A stretch of 7,083 bases of DNA from Gammaproteobacteria bacterium (GTDB lineage Bacteria > Pseudomonadota > Gammaproteobacteria > SZUA-229): the NCBI GenBank assembly GCA_024278435.1, contig JAJRTD010000054.1, forward strand, positions 1-7,083, in the 5' to 3' direction. Made by a program: the position numbers and the translations under genes. A model generated the notes under the pieces. It did not search any database and had not been told where the DNA came from. It saw nothing but the letters and a program-made list of their open reading frames with translations. Within the stretch, counting starts at the first letter, position 1, and every line of letters begins with the position of its first letter. Below, piece after piece: positions 1 to 7,083 of this stretch.

Positions 1-4
1 AATA

Positions 5-1129
5 TTATTTACGGGCTGATTTAATATCAGCGGGTTGAATGGTGTCACCGGTGTCGTTACCCCAGGCATTACGCTCATAGGTTATAACAGCAGCGATCTC
101 TAGATCATTTAACTGGGCGCCCCAGGCGGACATAGCGGTGCTGGCCTTACCGTTAAGCACGATATTGATGTGGTCAGCGATCTTGCCGGTAGCGATTTTG
201 CTTCCTGCCAGTGCGGGGAACACTCCCTTTACACCGCTGCCGTTAACCTGGTGGCAGCCGGAACAGTTGGTGTTGTAAATGGTTTCGCCGCGGCTGAACA
301 GCTCGTCTTTTGTCCAGGTCTTGTCGGCAGAGGCTTCGGCCTGTGCCGCCTGGGCAACCATCAGCTTCTCGGATTTCCAGGTTTCGAATTTTTCCGTGCT
401 GACGGCTTCGACCACAATTGGCATAAAGGCGTGGCCGGTGCCGCAGATTTCTGCACACTGGCCGCGGTAGGTGCCCTCTTTTTCGATATTGGTCCAGGTT
501 TCATTGATGTAACCGGGAATGGAATCTTTTTTGTAGACAATCTCCGGTACCCACCAGGCATGTAATACATCGCTGGCGGTATGCAGGAAACGGATACGGC
601 GGTTGGTCGGTAATACCAGCGGGTTGTCAACGGCGCGCAGGTAGTTGTCCCCGGCCTTCTCTTTCGGCAGCATATTGCTGACCACGCGGATGCCATCATC
701 CATGTATTCATAGGTCCATTTCCACTGCGAGCCGATCACCTTGACCGTCAGGTCGGCTTTCTGTGAATAGTCCTCAACCTGTTTCAGGGCATCGGTGGCG
801 GATCCGGCGATGGTTAAATCGATGCCCAGTACAATGACCGGAACCAGCAGCCATGACCAGACACCGAATTTGCTTTTATGGAAATTCTGGTCGGCCTCAT
901 AGCCTTTCGATTTTCTGAAAGTCAGGATGGCATAAGCCACAATGCCAATAACAATAATCATTATGATTGTTGCAATCTTGGTCGTCAGCATATGCAGGTC
1001 ATACATTTGCTGAGGCAGTGGTGCGACGGGTTCCGGGAAGTTTAATGCGTAATCTGCGAAGGCAGAGCCGGCAAATAATGTCAGCATCATGGATGCTGCT
1101 ATTGCCATAATCATTTTTGACTTAGACAT
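5..1129 (-). CDS. coxB: Cytochrome c oxidase subunit II with C-terminal cytochrome c domain (caa3-like)
   Basis: Subunit II of a heme-copper terminal oxidase. It takes electrons from cytochrome c and passes them through the binuclear CuA centre to subunit I, on the periplasmic face of the inner membrane. The 374-residue protein has a signal peptide (about 1-25, AFA-D cleavage site) and two membrane helices (about 51-71 and 88-112). The aromatic stretch QWKWTYEY (135-142) is followed by the CuA ligands H190, C225, E227, C229, H233 and M236 (motif CAEICGTGHAFM). An extra domain follows, with heme motif CSGCH (289-293) and likely axial Met333. Such fusions are common in proteobacterial aa3/caa3 oxidases, so heme c probably relays electrons to CuA. 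The Shine-Dalgarno AGGAG lies 12 bases before the ATG, rather far, but no internal Met has a better one. The gene stops 4 bases from the window edge; coxA is expected beyond. All visible ligands are intact. Confidence 0.96.
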   Translation of the reverse strand: MSKSKMIMAIAASMMLTLFAGSAFADYALNFPEPVAPLPQQMYDLHMLTTKIATIIMIIVIGIVAYAILTFRKSKGYEADQNFHKSKFGVWSWLLVPVIVLGIDLTIAGSATDALKQVEDYSQKADLTVKVIGSQWKWTYEYMDDGIRVVSNMLPKEKAGDNYLRAVDNPLVLPTNRRIRFLHTASDVLHAWWVPEIVYKKDSIPGYINETWTNIEKEGTYRGQCAEICGTGHAFMPIVVEAVSTEKFETWKSEKLMVAQAAQAEASADKTWTKDELFSRGETIYNTNCSGCHQVNGSGVKGVFPALAGSKIATGKIADHINIVLNGKASTAMSAWGAQLNDLEIAAVITYERNAWGNDTGDTIQPADIKSARK

Positions 1130-1141
1130 GCTCTAAATCAT

Positions 1142-1146
1142 CTCCT
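1142..1146 (-). promoter_or_regulatory. Shine-Dalgarno site of coxB (unusually distant)
   Basis: On the minus strand the sequence reads GAGGAGA (complement of 1141-1147). Its AGGAG core is separated from the coxB ATG (1129-1127) by 12 bases, longer than the usual 5 to 9. It is the only strong ribosome binding site near the start, and the signal peptide requires a start in this area. Confidence 0.5.
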
Positions 1147-1195
1147 CTTTTTGGTAAGTGGCAACGAAAATCTACCGTACTCTCTTTTATATGGA

Positions 1196-1201
1196 GTTTT
1201 G
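1196..1201 (-). promoter_or_regulatory. Possible -10 box for coxB
   Basis: The minus strand reads TATAAA, five of six matches to the sigma-70 -10 consensus, and would give a leader of roughly 60 bases. No consensus -35 lies 16 to 18 bases upstream. That position is occupied by the palindrome at 1214-1226, which would fit an activator-dependent promoter, but this is inference. Confidence 0.25.
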
Positions 1202-1278
1202 GTATTCCGGGCATTCCATAATGGAAGCCTGCTAAAGCGTAAACATAAGCCTGTTTTTACAAGGAAACAGACCGGTTT

Positions 1279-1306
1279 TTGACCTGGCTCATATATTTTC
1301 TATACA
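1279..1306 (+). promoter_or_regulatory. Possible sigma-70 promoter reading toward the SCO gene
   Basis: TTGACC (1279-1284) matches five of six bases of the -35 consensus. TATACA (1301-1306) follows after 16 bases and matches four of six of the -10 consensus. Transcripts would start near 1313 and carry an untranslated leader of about 230 bases before the ATG at 1542. A promoter nearer the gene within the AT-rich stretch 1371-1430 cannot be excluded. Confidence 0.35.
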
Positions 1307-1530
1307 AGCTGTGCTAGTCATTTGCCCAGCTGAAGGAATCCTACCCTATGCTCTGTTTTGCTGCAATCGCATTTATATGTTTTTTTTAATGATATTTTAT
1401 AAATTTAATTATTTATCGTCGTTTTTATAACAAAAGAAGGCGCGTTTTCGCCCGGGAAAGAACTTTATATACAGCAATGCTGGTAATTGTGATTTCGATA
1501 TGGCTATATATTGCGCTGCTGAAATAATCC

Positions 1531-1534
1531 GGGG
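1531..1534 (+). promoter_or_regulatory. Ribosome binding site that sets the SCO start
   Basis: GGGG followed by 7 mostly A bases and ATG at 1542. The in-frame upstream ATG at 1500 has no purine-rich site in front of it, so this element supports the shorter reading. Confidence 0.55.
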
Positions 1535-1541
1535 TAAAAAA

Positions 1542-2189
1542 ATGCAAAAAAACAACGCAAATACGCTTTTATTGATTGCATCTGCAGTGATCGCGTTAAG
1601 CGCCGGGGTCTGGTTCGGACTGGATAACCGGCAGCCAGTGCCTGTTATAGAAATTCAGGGCGTTATTCTTCCGCAGGCTAGAGTCATCGATGAATTTACA
1701 TTAATTGATAATAAAAAAGCTCCGTTTACCCTGCAAAACCTTAAAAACAACTGGTCATTACTGTTTTTTGGCTACACCCACTGCCCGGATGTCTGCCCGA
1801 CGACGCTAGCGACCCTGAAACGGGTACAGCGCCTGCTGCAGGAGCAGAAGGTAACGCCACCGCAGATAGTCTTTGTGTCGATTGATCCGCAGCGCGATAC
1901 GCCGGAAATACTGGATGAATATATGGCTTACTTCAGTGATGACTTTATCGGTGTCACCGGTGAGCTGAGCGAACTGGAAAAACTCACCGGCAGCCTGGGC
2001 GTTTATTTCAGAAAGGCGGCCGGCGCCAGCGGTGATATCAATGCAGATGATTATGCAATGGACCATACCGCGTCTTTTATCGTGGTTAATCCGGAGGGGA
2101 AAGTAGCGGCGTTTCTAACCGCGCCGCATGATGCGAAAACCGTTATTCGCGATCTGCGAACGATCGTTAGTCGTGAAAAGCAAGGTTAA
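1542..2189 (+). CDS. SCO1/SenC/PrrC-family copper chaperone for cytochrome oxidase
   Basis: A membrane-anchored thioredoxin-fold protein that binds copper and helps build the CuA centre of oxidase subunit II, or keeps its cysteines reduced. With the start at 1542 it has 215 residues, normal for the family. One N-terminal helix (about 8-26) anchors it and the rest faces the periplasm. The diagnostic copper-binding CxxxC is in GYTHCPDVCPTTLA (C81 and C85), with the third ligand H175 in MDHTASFIVVNPEGK. The conserved SIDPQRDTPE segment (113-122) is present. An upstream in-frame ATG at 1500 would add 14 polar residues without a ribosome binding site, whereas GGGG (1531-1534) lies 7 bases before the ATG at 1542, so I chose the latter. 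The gene is divergent from coxB, its likely client, and convergent with secF. It appears to be transcribed alone. Confidence 0.93.
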   Translation: MQKNNANTLLLIASAVIALSAGVWFGLDNRQPVPVIEIQGVILPQARVIDEFTLIDNKKAPFTLQNLKNNWSLLFFGYTHCPDVCPTTLATLKRVQRLLQEQKVTPPQIVFVSIDPQRDTPEILDEYMAYFSDDFIGVTGELSELEKLTGSLGVYFRKAAGASGDINADDYAMDHTASFIVVNPEGKVAAFLTAPHDAKTVIRDLRTIVSREKQG

Positions 2190-2194
2190 AAAAT

Positions 2195-2302
<108 letters not shown>

Positions 2303-2310
2303 TTACTTTT

Positions 2311-3252
2311 CTACGGGTTATCGTCAACCAGTTCTTCCTTGGCAACGACCAGGAAGTCCTGTTTGTGGATTTTCATTATCATCAGCGTGCTGCTGGCGAT
2401 ATAAATTGACGAATAGGTACCGATGACCACGCCGATGAGCAGGGCCAGGGCAAAGCCGTGAATGATCTCGCCACCGAGAAAGAACAGTGCCAGCAACACC
2501 AGCAAGGTGGTTAATGAGGTAACCAGGGTGCGTGACAGGGTCTGGTTGATGGAAAGGTTTAATATGTCTTCGGCCGTGGTTTTGCGCACACTCCTGAAGG
2601 TTTCACGGATACGGTCAAGGACCACCACGGTGTCATTCAGTGAGTAACCGATCACCGCCAGAATCGCTGCCAGTACGGTGAGGTCAAATTCAATCTGCAT
2701 TAATGAAAACGCGCCGACCGTAATGATAACGTCGTGGATCAGGGCCAGGATAGCGCCGACGGCCGATTTCAGCTGGAAGCGCAGGCTGATATAGATAAGA
2801 ATGCCACCCAGCGCAACCAGCAGGGCTATACCGCCTTCATCACGCAGCTCCTCGCCTACCTGCGGGCCGACAAACTCAACGCGACGCATATTCACTTCCT
2901 GGTGTGAGGAGTTTTTCAGCACATCCAGGACACTGTCGCTAATACTGGCCTTGTTAATGTCTGCACGTGGCGCAATGCGTACGATGATGTCTTTTGATGA
3001 GCCGAAATTCTGTACCTGGGCATCCTTGAAATCGGCCGCGGCCAGGGCGTCCCTGATCTGATCAAGGTTTACGTCACTCTGGAAGCCGGCTTCAATCAGG
3101 TAGCCGCCGGTAAAGTCGATGCCCAGGTTCAGGCCGCGGGTTACCAGGCTGCCAATGGATATAATGATTAATATCAGGGAAAAAGCCATGGCGACTTTTC
3201 TTTTGTTCATGAAGTTAATCATTGCTTTATTTGTTGTCAGTGTATGTGACAT
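2311..3252 (-). CDS. secF: Protein translocase subunit SecF
   Basis: Membrane partner of SecD. The pair uses the proton gradient to pull exported proteins out of the SecYEG channel on the periplasmic side. The 313 residues are close to the E. coli length. The first membrane helix (about 19-38) leads to GLNLGIDFTGG (40-50) and a periplasmic domain (about 55-135) ending in VEFVGPQVGEEL. Five further helices follow, with family motifs LIHDVIITVGAFSL (171-184), IGYSLNDTVVVLDRIRE (201-217) and NQTLSRTLVTSLTTLL (236-251). D207 and R241 sit in the conserved transmembrane positions. The ATG is preceded by AGGT (complement of 3260-3263) at 7 bases. It lies 39 bases after secD on the same strand and is surely co-transcribed with it. 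The last gene visible in the run, it abuts the large palindrome. Confidence 0.97.
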   Translation of the reverse strand: MSHTLTTNKAMINFMNKRKVAMAFSLILIIISIGSLVTRGLNLGIDFTGGYLIEAGFQSDVNLDQIRDALAAADFKDAQVQNFGSSKDIIVRIAPRADINKASISDSVLDVLKNSSHQEVNMRRVEFVGPQVGEELRDEGGIALLVALGGILIYISLRFQLKSAVGAILALIHDVIITVGAFSLMQIEFDLTVLAAILAVIGYSLNDTVVVLDRIRETFRSVRKTTAEDILNLSINQTLSRTLVTSLTTLLVLLALFFLGGEIIHGFALALLIGVVIGTYSSIYIASSTLMIMKIHKQDFLVVAKEELVDDNP

Positions 3253-3291
3253 GTTAGTTACCTGGTGTCTGTGCTCGTTTTATATATTCGT

Positions 3292-5142
3292 TTAAATGGA
3301 TAATTTTTTAATTTCTTTATTACCGTATAACAGGTTGATGATTGCGCGGGTGCCGACAATCGCGGTAAACATGGATGTCAGAATACCGATGCTTAAGGTA
3401 ATGGCAAAACCCTTAACCGGGCCAGTGCCCAGGGTGAACAGCACAATCGCTGCCAGCAGCGTGGTTACATTGGCGTCGGTAATGGTGCTGAATGCCTTTT
3501 CGTAACCGGCGTGAATACTGGCCTGCGGCGAGTTGCCGTTCCTGATTTCTTCGCGGATACGTTCAAAGATAAGCACGTTGGCGTCGACCGCCATACCAAC
3601 GGTCAGCACGATACCGGCAATACCCGGCAGCGTCAGGGTGGCCTGCAGTAACGACAGCACGGCAACGATAATGATCAGGTTGGCGGTCAGGGCGATATTG
3701 GCAATGATGCCAAAGCCCTTGTAGTACACTGCCATAAATACCAGTACCAGGCAGAAGCCGATCAGCACGGACATAAAGCCTTTTTCAATATTGTCTTTAC
3801 CCAGGCTCGGGCCGACGGTGCGTTCCTCGATAATTTCAACCGGAGCGCGTAATGAGCCGGCACGCAGTAACAATGCAAGGTCACGTGCTTCCATGGATTC
3901 GAGGCCGGTGATCTGGAAACGGTTGCTGAACTGGCCGCGAATGGTGGCCACGTTAATCACTTCCTTGGTGGTGGTGCGGTGCTTGGTTACCTTGTCCCCG
4001 ACTTTTACGGTTTCAACCTTGTTTTCAATGAAAACCACGGCCATGGGTTTGCCGATATTGTCACGCGTGGTCTCCCCCATCTTCTTGGCGCCCTTGCCAT
4101 TGAGGCGGACGTTTACCGCCGGGGTGCCGCTCTGGCTGTCGATGGTAGAGGCAGCATCGGTGATCTGGTCGCCGGTAACGATAACGCGGCGGTTTAACAG
4201 TACCGGGCTGCCGTCACGTTCGTGGTAGAGAATGGCGTTAAGCGGCATACGGCCGCTTTCTTCTGCTTCCAGCCAGTCGGCGCGAGTGCCTTCGGTGAGC
4301 CTGAATTCCAGGGTCGCGGTGGCGCCCAGGATCTTTTTCGCACCGGCGGTGTCCTGGATGCCGGGCAGCTGTACCACGATACGGTTATCACCCTGCTGCT
4401 GGATAACCGGCTCGGCTACACCGAGTTCATTGACCCGGTTGCGCAGGGTGATCACGTTCTGCTGCAGGGCGGATTTCTTTTCGTTGCGGACAGCCATCTC
4501 GGTAAGTTTTGCGTTAATGGTCAGGTTGTCTTCGTCGTCGGTAAATTCCAGGTCACGGAACTGGCGCGGTAATTTTTCCGCCGCTTTCTGCATGTTTTCC
4601 AGCTTGCGGAAACTGATGTGCAGGCCCTTGTCATCACGGCGCACACCGCGGTAACGGATTTTTTCATCGCGTAAATAACTGCGGATGTCGGATAATAAAC
4701 TCTCTTCCAGGCGTTTAATGGCGGCAACCATGTCTACTTCCATCAGGAAGTGCACGCCGCCACGCAGGTCGAGGCCGAGGTACATCGGTGCCGCATTCAG
4801 TGCCCGCAACCAGTCCGGTGTGGCCGGGGCCAGGTTAAGCGCCACCAGGTATTGCTTGCCCAGTGCCTCTTTCAGGGCGCCGGCGGCAACCAGCTGGGTT
4901 TCCGTGTCGTTAAAGCGCACCAGTAAATGGCGCTCAACAACGGCAATGGATTTGTAGCTGATCTGTTTCGCGCTCAGCACCTGTTCGATGGCGAGCTTGT
5001 CTTCGTCAAGCAGGGACTTTGTGCGGTGACTGACCTGCACGGCCGGATCTTCGCCATACAGGTTCGGTAAGGCATAGATGGTGGAAAAAAACAGTACTGC
5101 AACAAGCAGGATATATTTCCAGAGTGGATATTGGCTCAGCAT
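3292..5142 (-). CDS. secD: Protein translocase subunit SecD
   Basis: Large subunit of the SecDF proton-driven secretion motor, an RND-superfamily membrane protein. The 616 residues match E. coli SecD (615). The N-terminus MLSQYPLWKYILLVAVLFF contains helix 1, followed by YALPNLYGEDPAVQ (23-36). The large periplasmic region (about 35-450) includes the P1 motif YLGLDLRGGVHFLMEVD (121-137), GDNRIVVQLPGIQD (251-264) and LLLRAGSLRAPVEIIEERTVGPSLG (head 424, end 448). Five helices fill the C-terminal part (about 453-605), with VGMAVDANVLIFERIREE (515-532). D520 there corresponds by motif to the proton-path aspartate studied in other SecD proteins. The start is fixed by homology. It has only a weak GGGA 10 bases upstream and lies within a small inverted repeat. 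It follows yajC by 102 bases. Confidence 0.98.
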   Translation of the reverse strand: MLSQYPLWKYILLVAVLFFSTIYALPNLYGEDPAVQVSHRTKSLLDEDKLAIEQVLSAKQISYKSIAVVERHLLVRFNDTETQLVAAGALKEALGKQYLVALNLAPATPDWLRALNAAPMYLGLDLRGGVHFLMEVDMVAAIKRLEESLLSDIRSYLRDEKIRYRGVRRDDKGLHISFRKLENMQKAAEKLPRQFRDLEFTDDEDNLTINAKLTEMAVRNEKKSALQQNVITLRNRVNELGVAEPVIQQQGDNRIVVQLPGIQDTAGAKKILGATATLEFRLTEGTRADWLEAEESGRMPLNAILYHERDGSPVLLNRRVIVTGDQITDAASTIDSQSGTPAVNVRLNGKGAKKMGETTRDNIGKPMAVVFIENKVETVKVGDKVTKHRTTTKEVINVATIRGQFSNRFQITGLESMEARDLALLLRAGSLRAPVEIIEERTVGPSLGKDNIEKGFMSVLIGFCLVLVFMAVYYKGFGIIANIALTANLIIIVAVLSLLQATLTLPGIAGIVLTVGMAVDANVLIFERIREEIRNGNSPQASIHAGYEKAFSTITDANVTTLLAAIVLFTLGTGPVKGFAITLSIGILTSMFTAIVGTRAIINLLYGNKEIKKLSI

Positions 5143-5149
5143 GGCTGAG
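5135..5149 (-). promoter_or_regulatory. Inverted repeat enclosing the secD start codon
   Basis: Six-base arms CTCAGC and GCTGAG flank three bases, and the secD ATG (complement of 5140-5142) falls at the loop and arm junction. In the transcript this could form a short hairpin over the initiation site. With a poor Shine-Dalgarno sequence upstream, it may lower initiation unless ribosomes arrive from yajC, but a stem this small can arise by chance. Confidence 0.3.
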
Positions 5150-5177
5150 TGTTCCCGGGTTTTATATGGTTAAGGGC

Positions 5178-5195
5178 TTTTCTGTATGCAGAAAA
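5178..5195 (-). other. AT-rich stem-loop in the yajC-secD gap
   Basis: Perfect 7-base arms TTTTCTG and CAGAAAA around a 4-base loop, in the 102-base spacer between yajC and secD. No T-run follows in the transcribed (minus) direction, so it does not look like an intrinsic terminator. It could be an mRNA processing or stability element, or chance in AT-rich DNA. Confidence 0.3.
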
Positions 5196-5244
5196 TTTAT
5201 TGTTTTAATTTAACGCAGTTATATAGCACAGCAACGGCTGTTTT

Positions 5245-5583
5245 TTATTTCAGATCCTTGATGGTGCCTTTGGGCATGATGGTCTGTACCGCGTTTTTCT
5301 GTATGGTCAATGAAACATCTTTGGCGATTTCCAGGGTGATGAAGTCATCACTGACATCAACGATTTTGCCCAGGATGCCGCCGGTGGTGATGATCTCTTC
5401 ACCTTTCTGTAAATCGGCAACCATCTGGCGGTGTTCTTTCTGACGTTTGCTTTGCGGACGGATCAGGAAGAAATAAAATAATACCACCAGGCCAATCGGC
5501 AGAATCAGTGATGCCAGTGGATCGCCCTGTGTTGCGCCTGCAGCGCCTGCTTCAGCCATTGCATCAGATATAAAGAAACTCAT
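5245..5583 (-). CDS. yajC: Sec translocon accessory protein YajC
   Basis: Small single-pass membrane protein that joins SecD and SecF in the holotranslocon; its exact role is unclear and it is usually dispensable. The 112 residues are typical (E. coli 110). A short N-terminal segment, MSFFISDAMAEAGA, is followed by one helix (about 24-42), then the family signature FYFFLIRPQSKRQKEH (36-51) and a cytoplasmic domain with LQKGEEIITTGGILGKI (58-74). The open frame extends 16 codons further upstream to 5631. I place the start at 5583 because GAGGT (complement of 5588-5592) lies just before that ATG and because family members begin MSFFI-like. Its position between tgt and secD is the standard gammaproteobacterial order. 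Confidence 0.96.
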   Translation of the reverse strand: MSFFISDAMAEAGAAGATQGDPLASLILPIGLVVLFYFFLIRPQSKRQKEHRQMVADLQKGEEIITTGGILGKIVDVSDDFITLEIAKDVSLTIQKNAVQTIMPKGTIKDLK

Positions 5584-5587
5584 TATT

Positions 5588-5592
5588 ACCTC
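5588..5592 (-). promoter_or_regulatory. Ribosome binding site that sets the yajC start
   Basis: The minus strand reads GAGGTAATAATG. The GAGG core lies 5 bases from the ATG at 5583. This supports the 112-residue protein over the longer frame that begins at 5631. Confidence 0.75.
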
Positions 5593-5651
5593 GTTTATTC
5601 TAGTTTGAGCGTCCTGTCGTTTGCTCAGCACGCTTTTTATAATCGCGCGGT

Positions 5652-5660
5652 ATTATGCCA
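5652..5660 (-). promoter_or_regulatory. Possible extended -10 promoter for yajC-secDF
   Basis: The minus strand reads TGGCATAAT: a TG dinucleotide one base before CATAAT, which matches five of six -10 positions. This is the extended -10 form, which can do without a strong -35, and I see none. It would start transcripts about 60 bases before yajC and let yajC-secD-secF be expressed separately from tgt. Confidence 0.3.
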
Positions 5661-5781
5661 CAGATATGCGCCATATCCTGAATTTTCGTATCAAAGTGGA
5701 GGATTCCGGCTTTTTCTTTAAGTTTTGTTTAAGAGACAGGTGTTTTTTGCTGTCGATAAGCAGTTGGGTGGCTTCTGATGG

Positions 5782-5817
5782 CAAAAGCTTTTTTCCGCGA
5801 AAAACGCTTTTGTTTTT
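5782..5817 (+). terminator. Hairpin with T-run, terminator-like on the plus strand
   Basis: Arms of 14 bases (5782-5795 and 5799-5812) pair with a single mismatch around the loop CGC: CAAAAGC-T-TTTTTC against GAAAAA-C-GCTTTTG. Five T bases follow on the plus strand (5813-5817), the form of an intrinsic terminator for plus-strand transcription, although the stem is poor in G+C. It lies 14 bases beyond the tgt stop codon, but in the tgt direction no T-run follows. It may block antisense transcription into tgt, or act as an mRNA 3-prime stabiliser or partial attenuator between tgt and yajC. Confidence 0.5.
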
Positions 5818-5825
5818 ATCAGGGA

Positions 5826-7083
<1,258 letters not shown>

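Larger units (their letters stand above)
1130..1541. other. Divergent gene-free region between coxB and the SCO gene
   Basis: About 410 bases without a convincing gene. The half near the SCO gene is very AT-rich, especially 1371-1430. It must hold the promoters of two divergent genes. Visible elements are a plus-strand promoter-like pair at 1279-1306, a minus-strand -10-like TATAAA at 1196-1201, and an odd-centred palindrome TTCCAT-A-ATGGAA at 1214-1226 lying where the -35 of that minus-strand promoter would be. A weak stem-loop has arms CTGTTT (1251-1256) and AAACAG (1265-1270). I saw no tRNA, small RNA terminator or repeat of the rest of the window here. Confidence 0.6.

Noticed and set aside
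170..565. Long plus-strand frame antisense to coxB
   Set aside because: It lies wholly opposite a strongly supported coding sequence and has no recognisable domain; such antisense frames are expected from codon bias.
1251..1270. Stem-loop CTGTTT/AAACAG considered as a terminator or attenuator
   Set aside because: The stem is only six pairs and AT-rich with an 8-base loop, and the short T-run after it is not adjacent to the stem.
1500..1541. N-terminal extension of the SCO protein from the ATG at 1500
   Set aside because: No ribosome binding site precedes it and the 14 residues would put a polar, charged segment ahead of the membrane anchor.
3791..4654. Several plus-strand frames of 72 to 145 codons antisense to secD
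   Set aside because: They overlap each other and the conserved SecD sequence, and none has known motifs or a convincing start.

Overview
The window looks like chromosomal DNA of a gammaproteobacterium with moderate G+C. The basis is the close match of SecD, SecF, YajC and Tgt to the Escherichia coli proteins (for example a SecD N-terminus beginning MLSQYPLWKY), the tgt-yajC-secD-secF gene order, and a cytochrome oxidase subunit II that carries a C-terminal cytochrome c domain. I cannot name a genus. There are six protein-coding genes and no RNA gene, CRISPR array, transposase or integrase.

Left block (1-2189), respiration. A minus-strand gene for cytochrome c oxidase subunit II (CuA domain plus heme c) ends at position 5, so the rest of its operon should lie left of the window. 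A plus-strand SCO1/SenC-type copper chaperone is divergent from it. The two are separated by about 410 bases of AT-rich, gene-free DNA that must hold both promoters. SCO proteins help insert copper into the CuA site of subunit II, so the pair makes functional sense.

Middle (2190-2310). The SCO gene and secF converge on a 108-base nested palindrome with outer arms of 29 bases and a separate inner stem-loop. It looks like a dispersed intergenic repeat and may also end transcription from both sides.

Right block (2311-6959), all minus strand: tgt, then yajC, secD and secF in transcription order. SecD, SecF and YajC form the accessory complex of the SecYEG protein-export channel. Tgt inserts the queuosine precursor into tRNA. 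This is the classical tgt-yajC-secDF arrangement; queA, often upstream of tgt, is not in view. The 242-base tgt-yajC gap contains a strong AT-rich hairpin with a T-run on its plus-strand side, and the yajC-secD gap has a smaller stem-loop. The last 35 bases look like part of another dispersed intergenic repeat.

I found no sign of an undescribed multi-gene system. The points worth a second look are the intergenic structured elements, the long divergent leader region and some start-site details.
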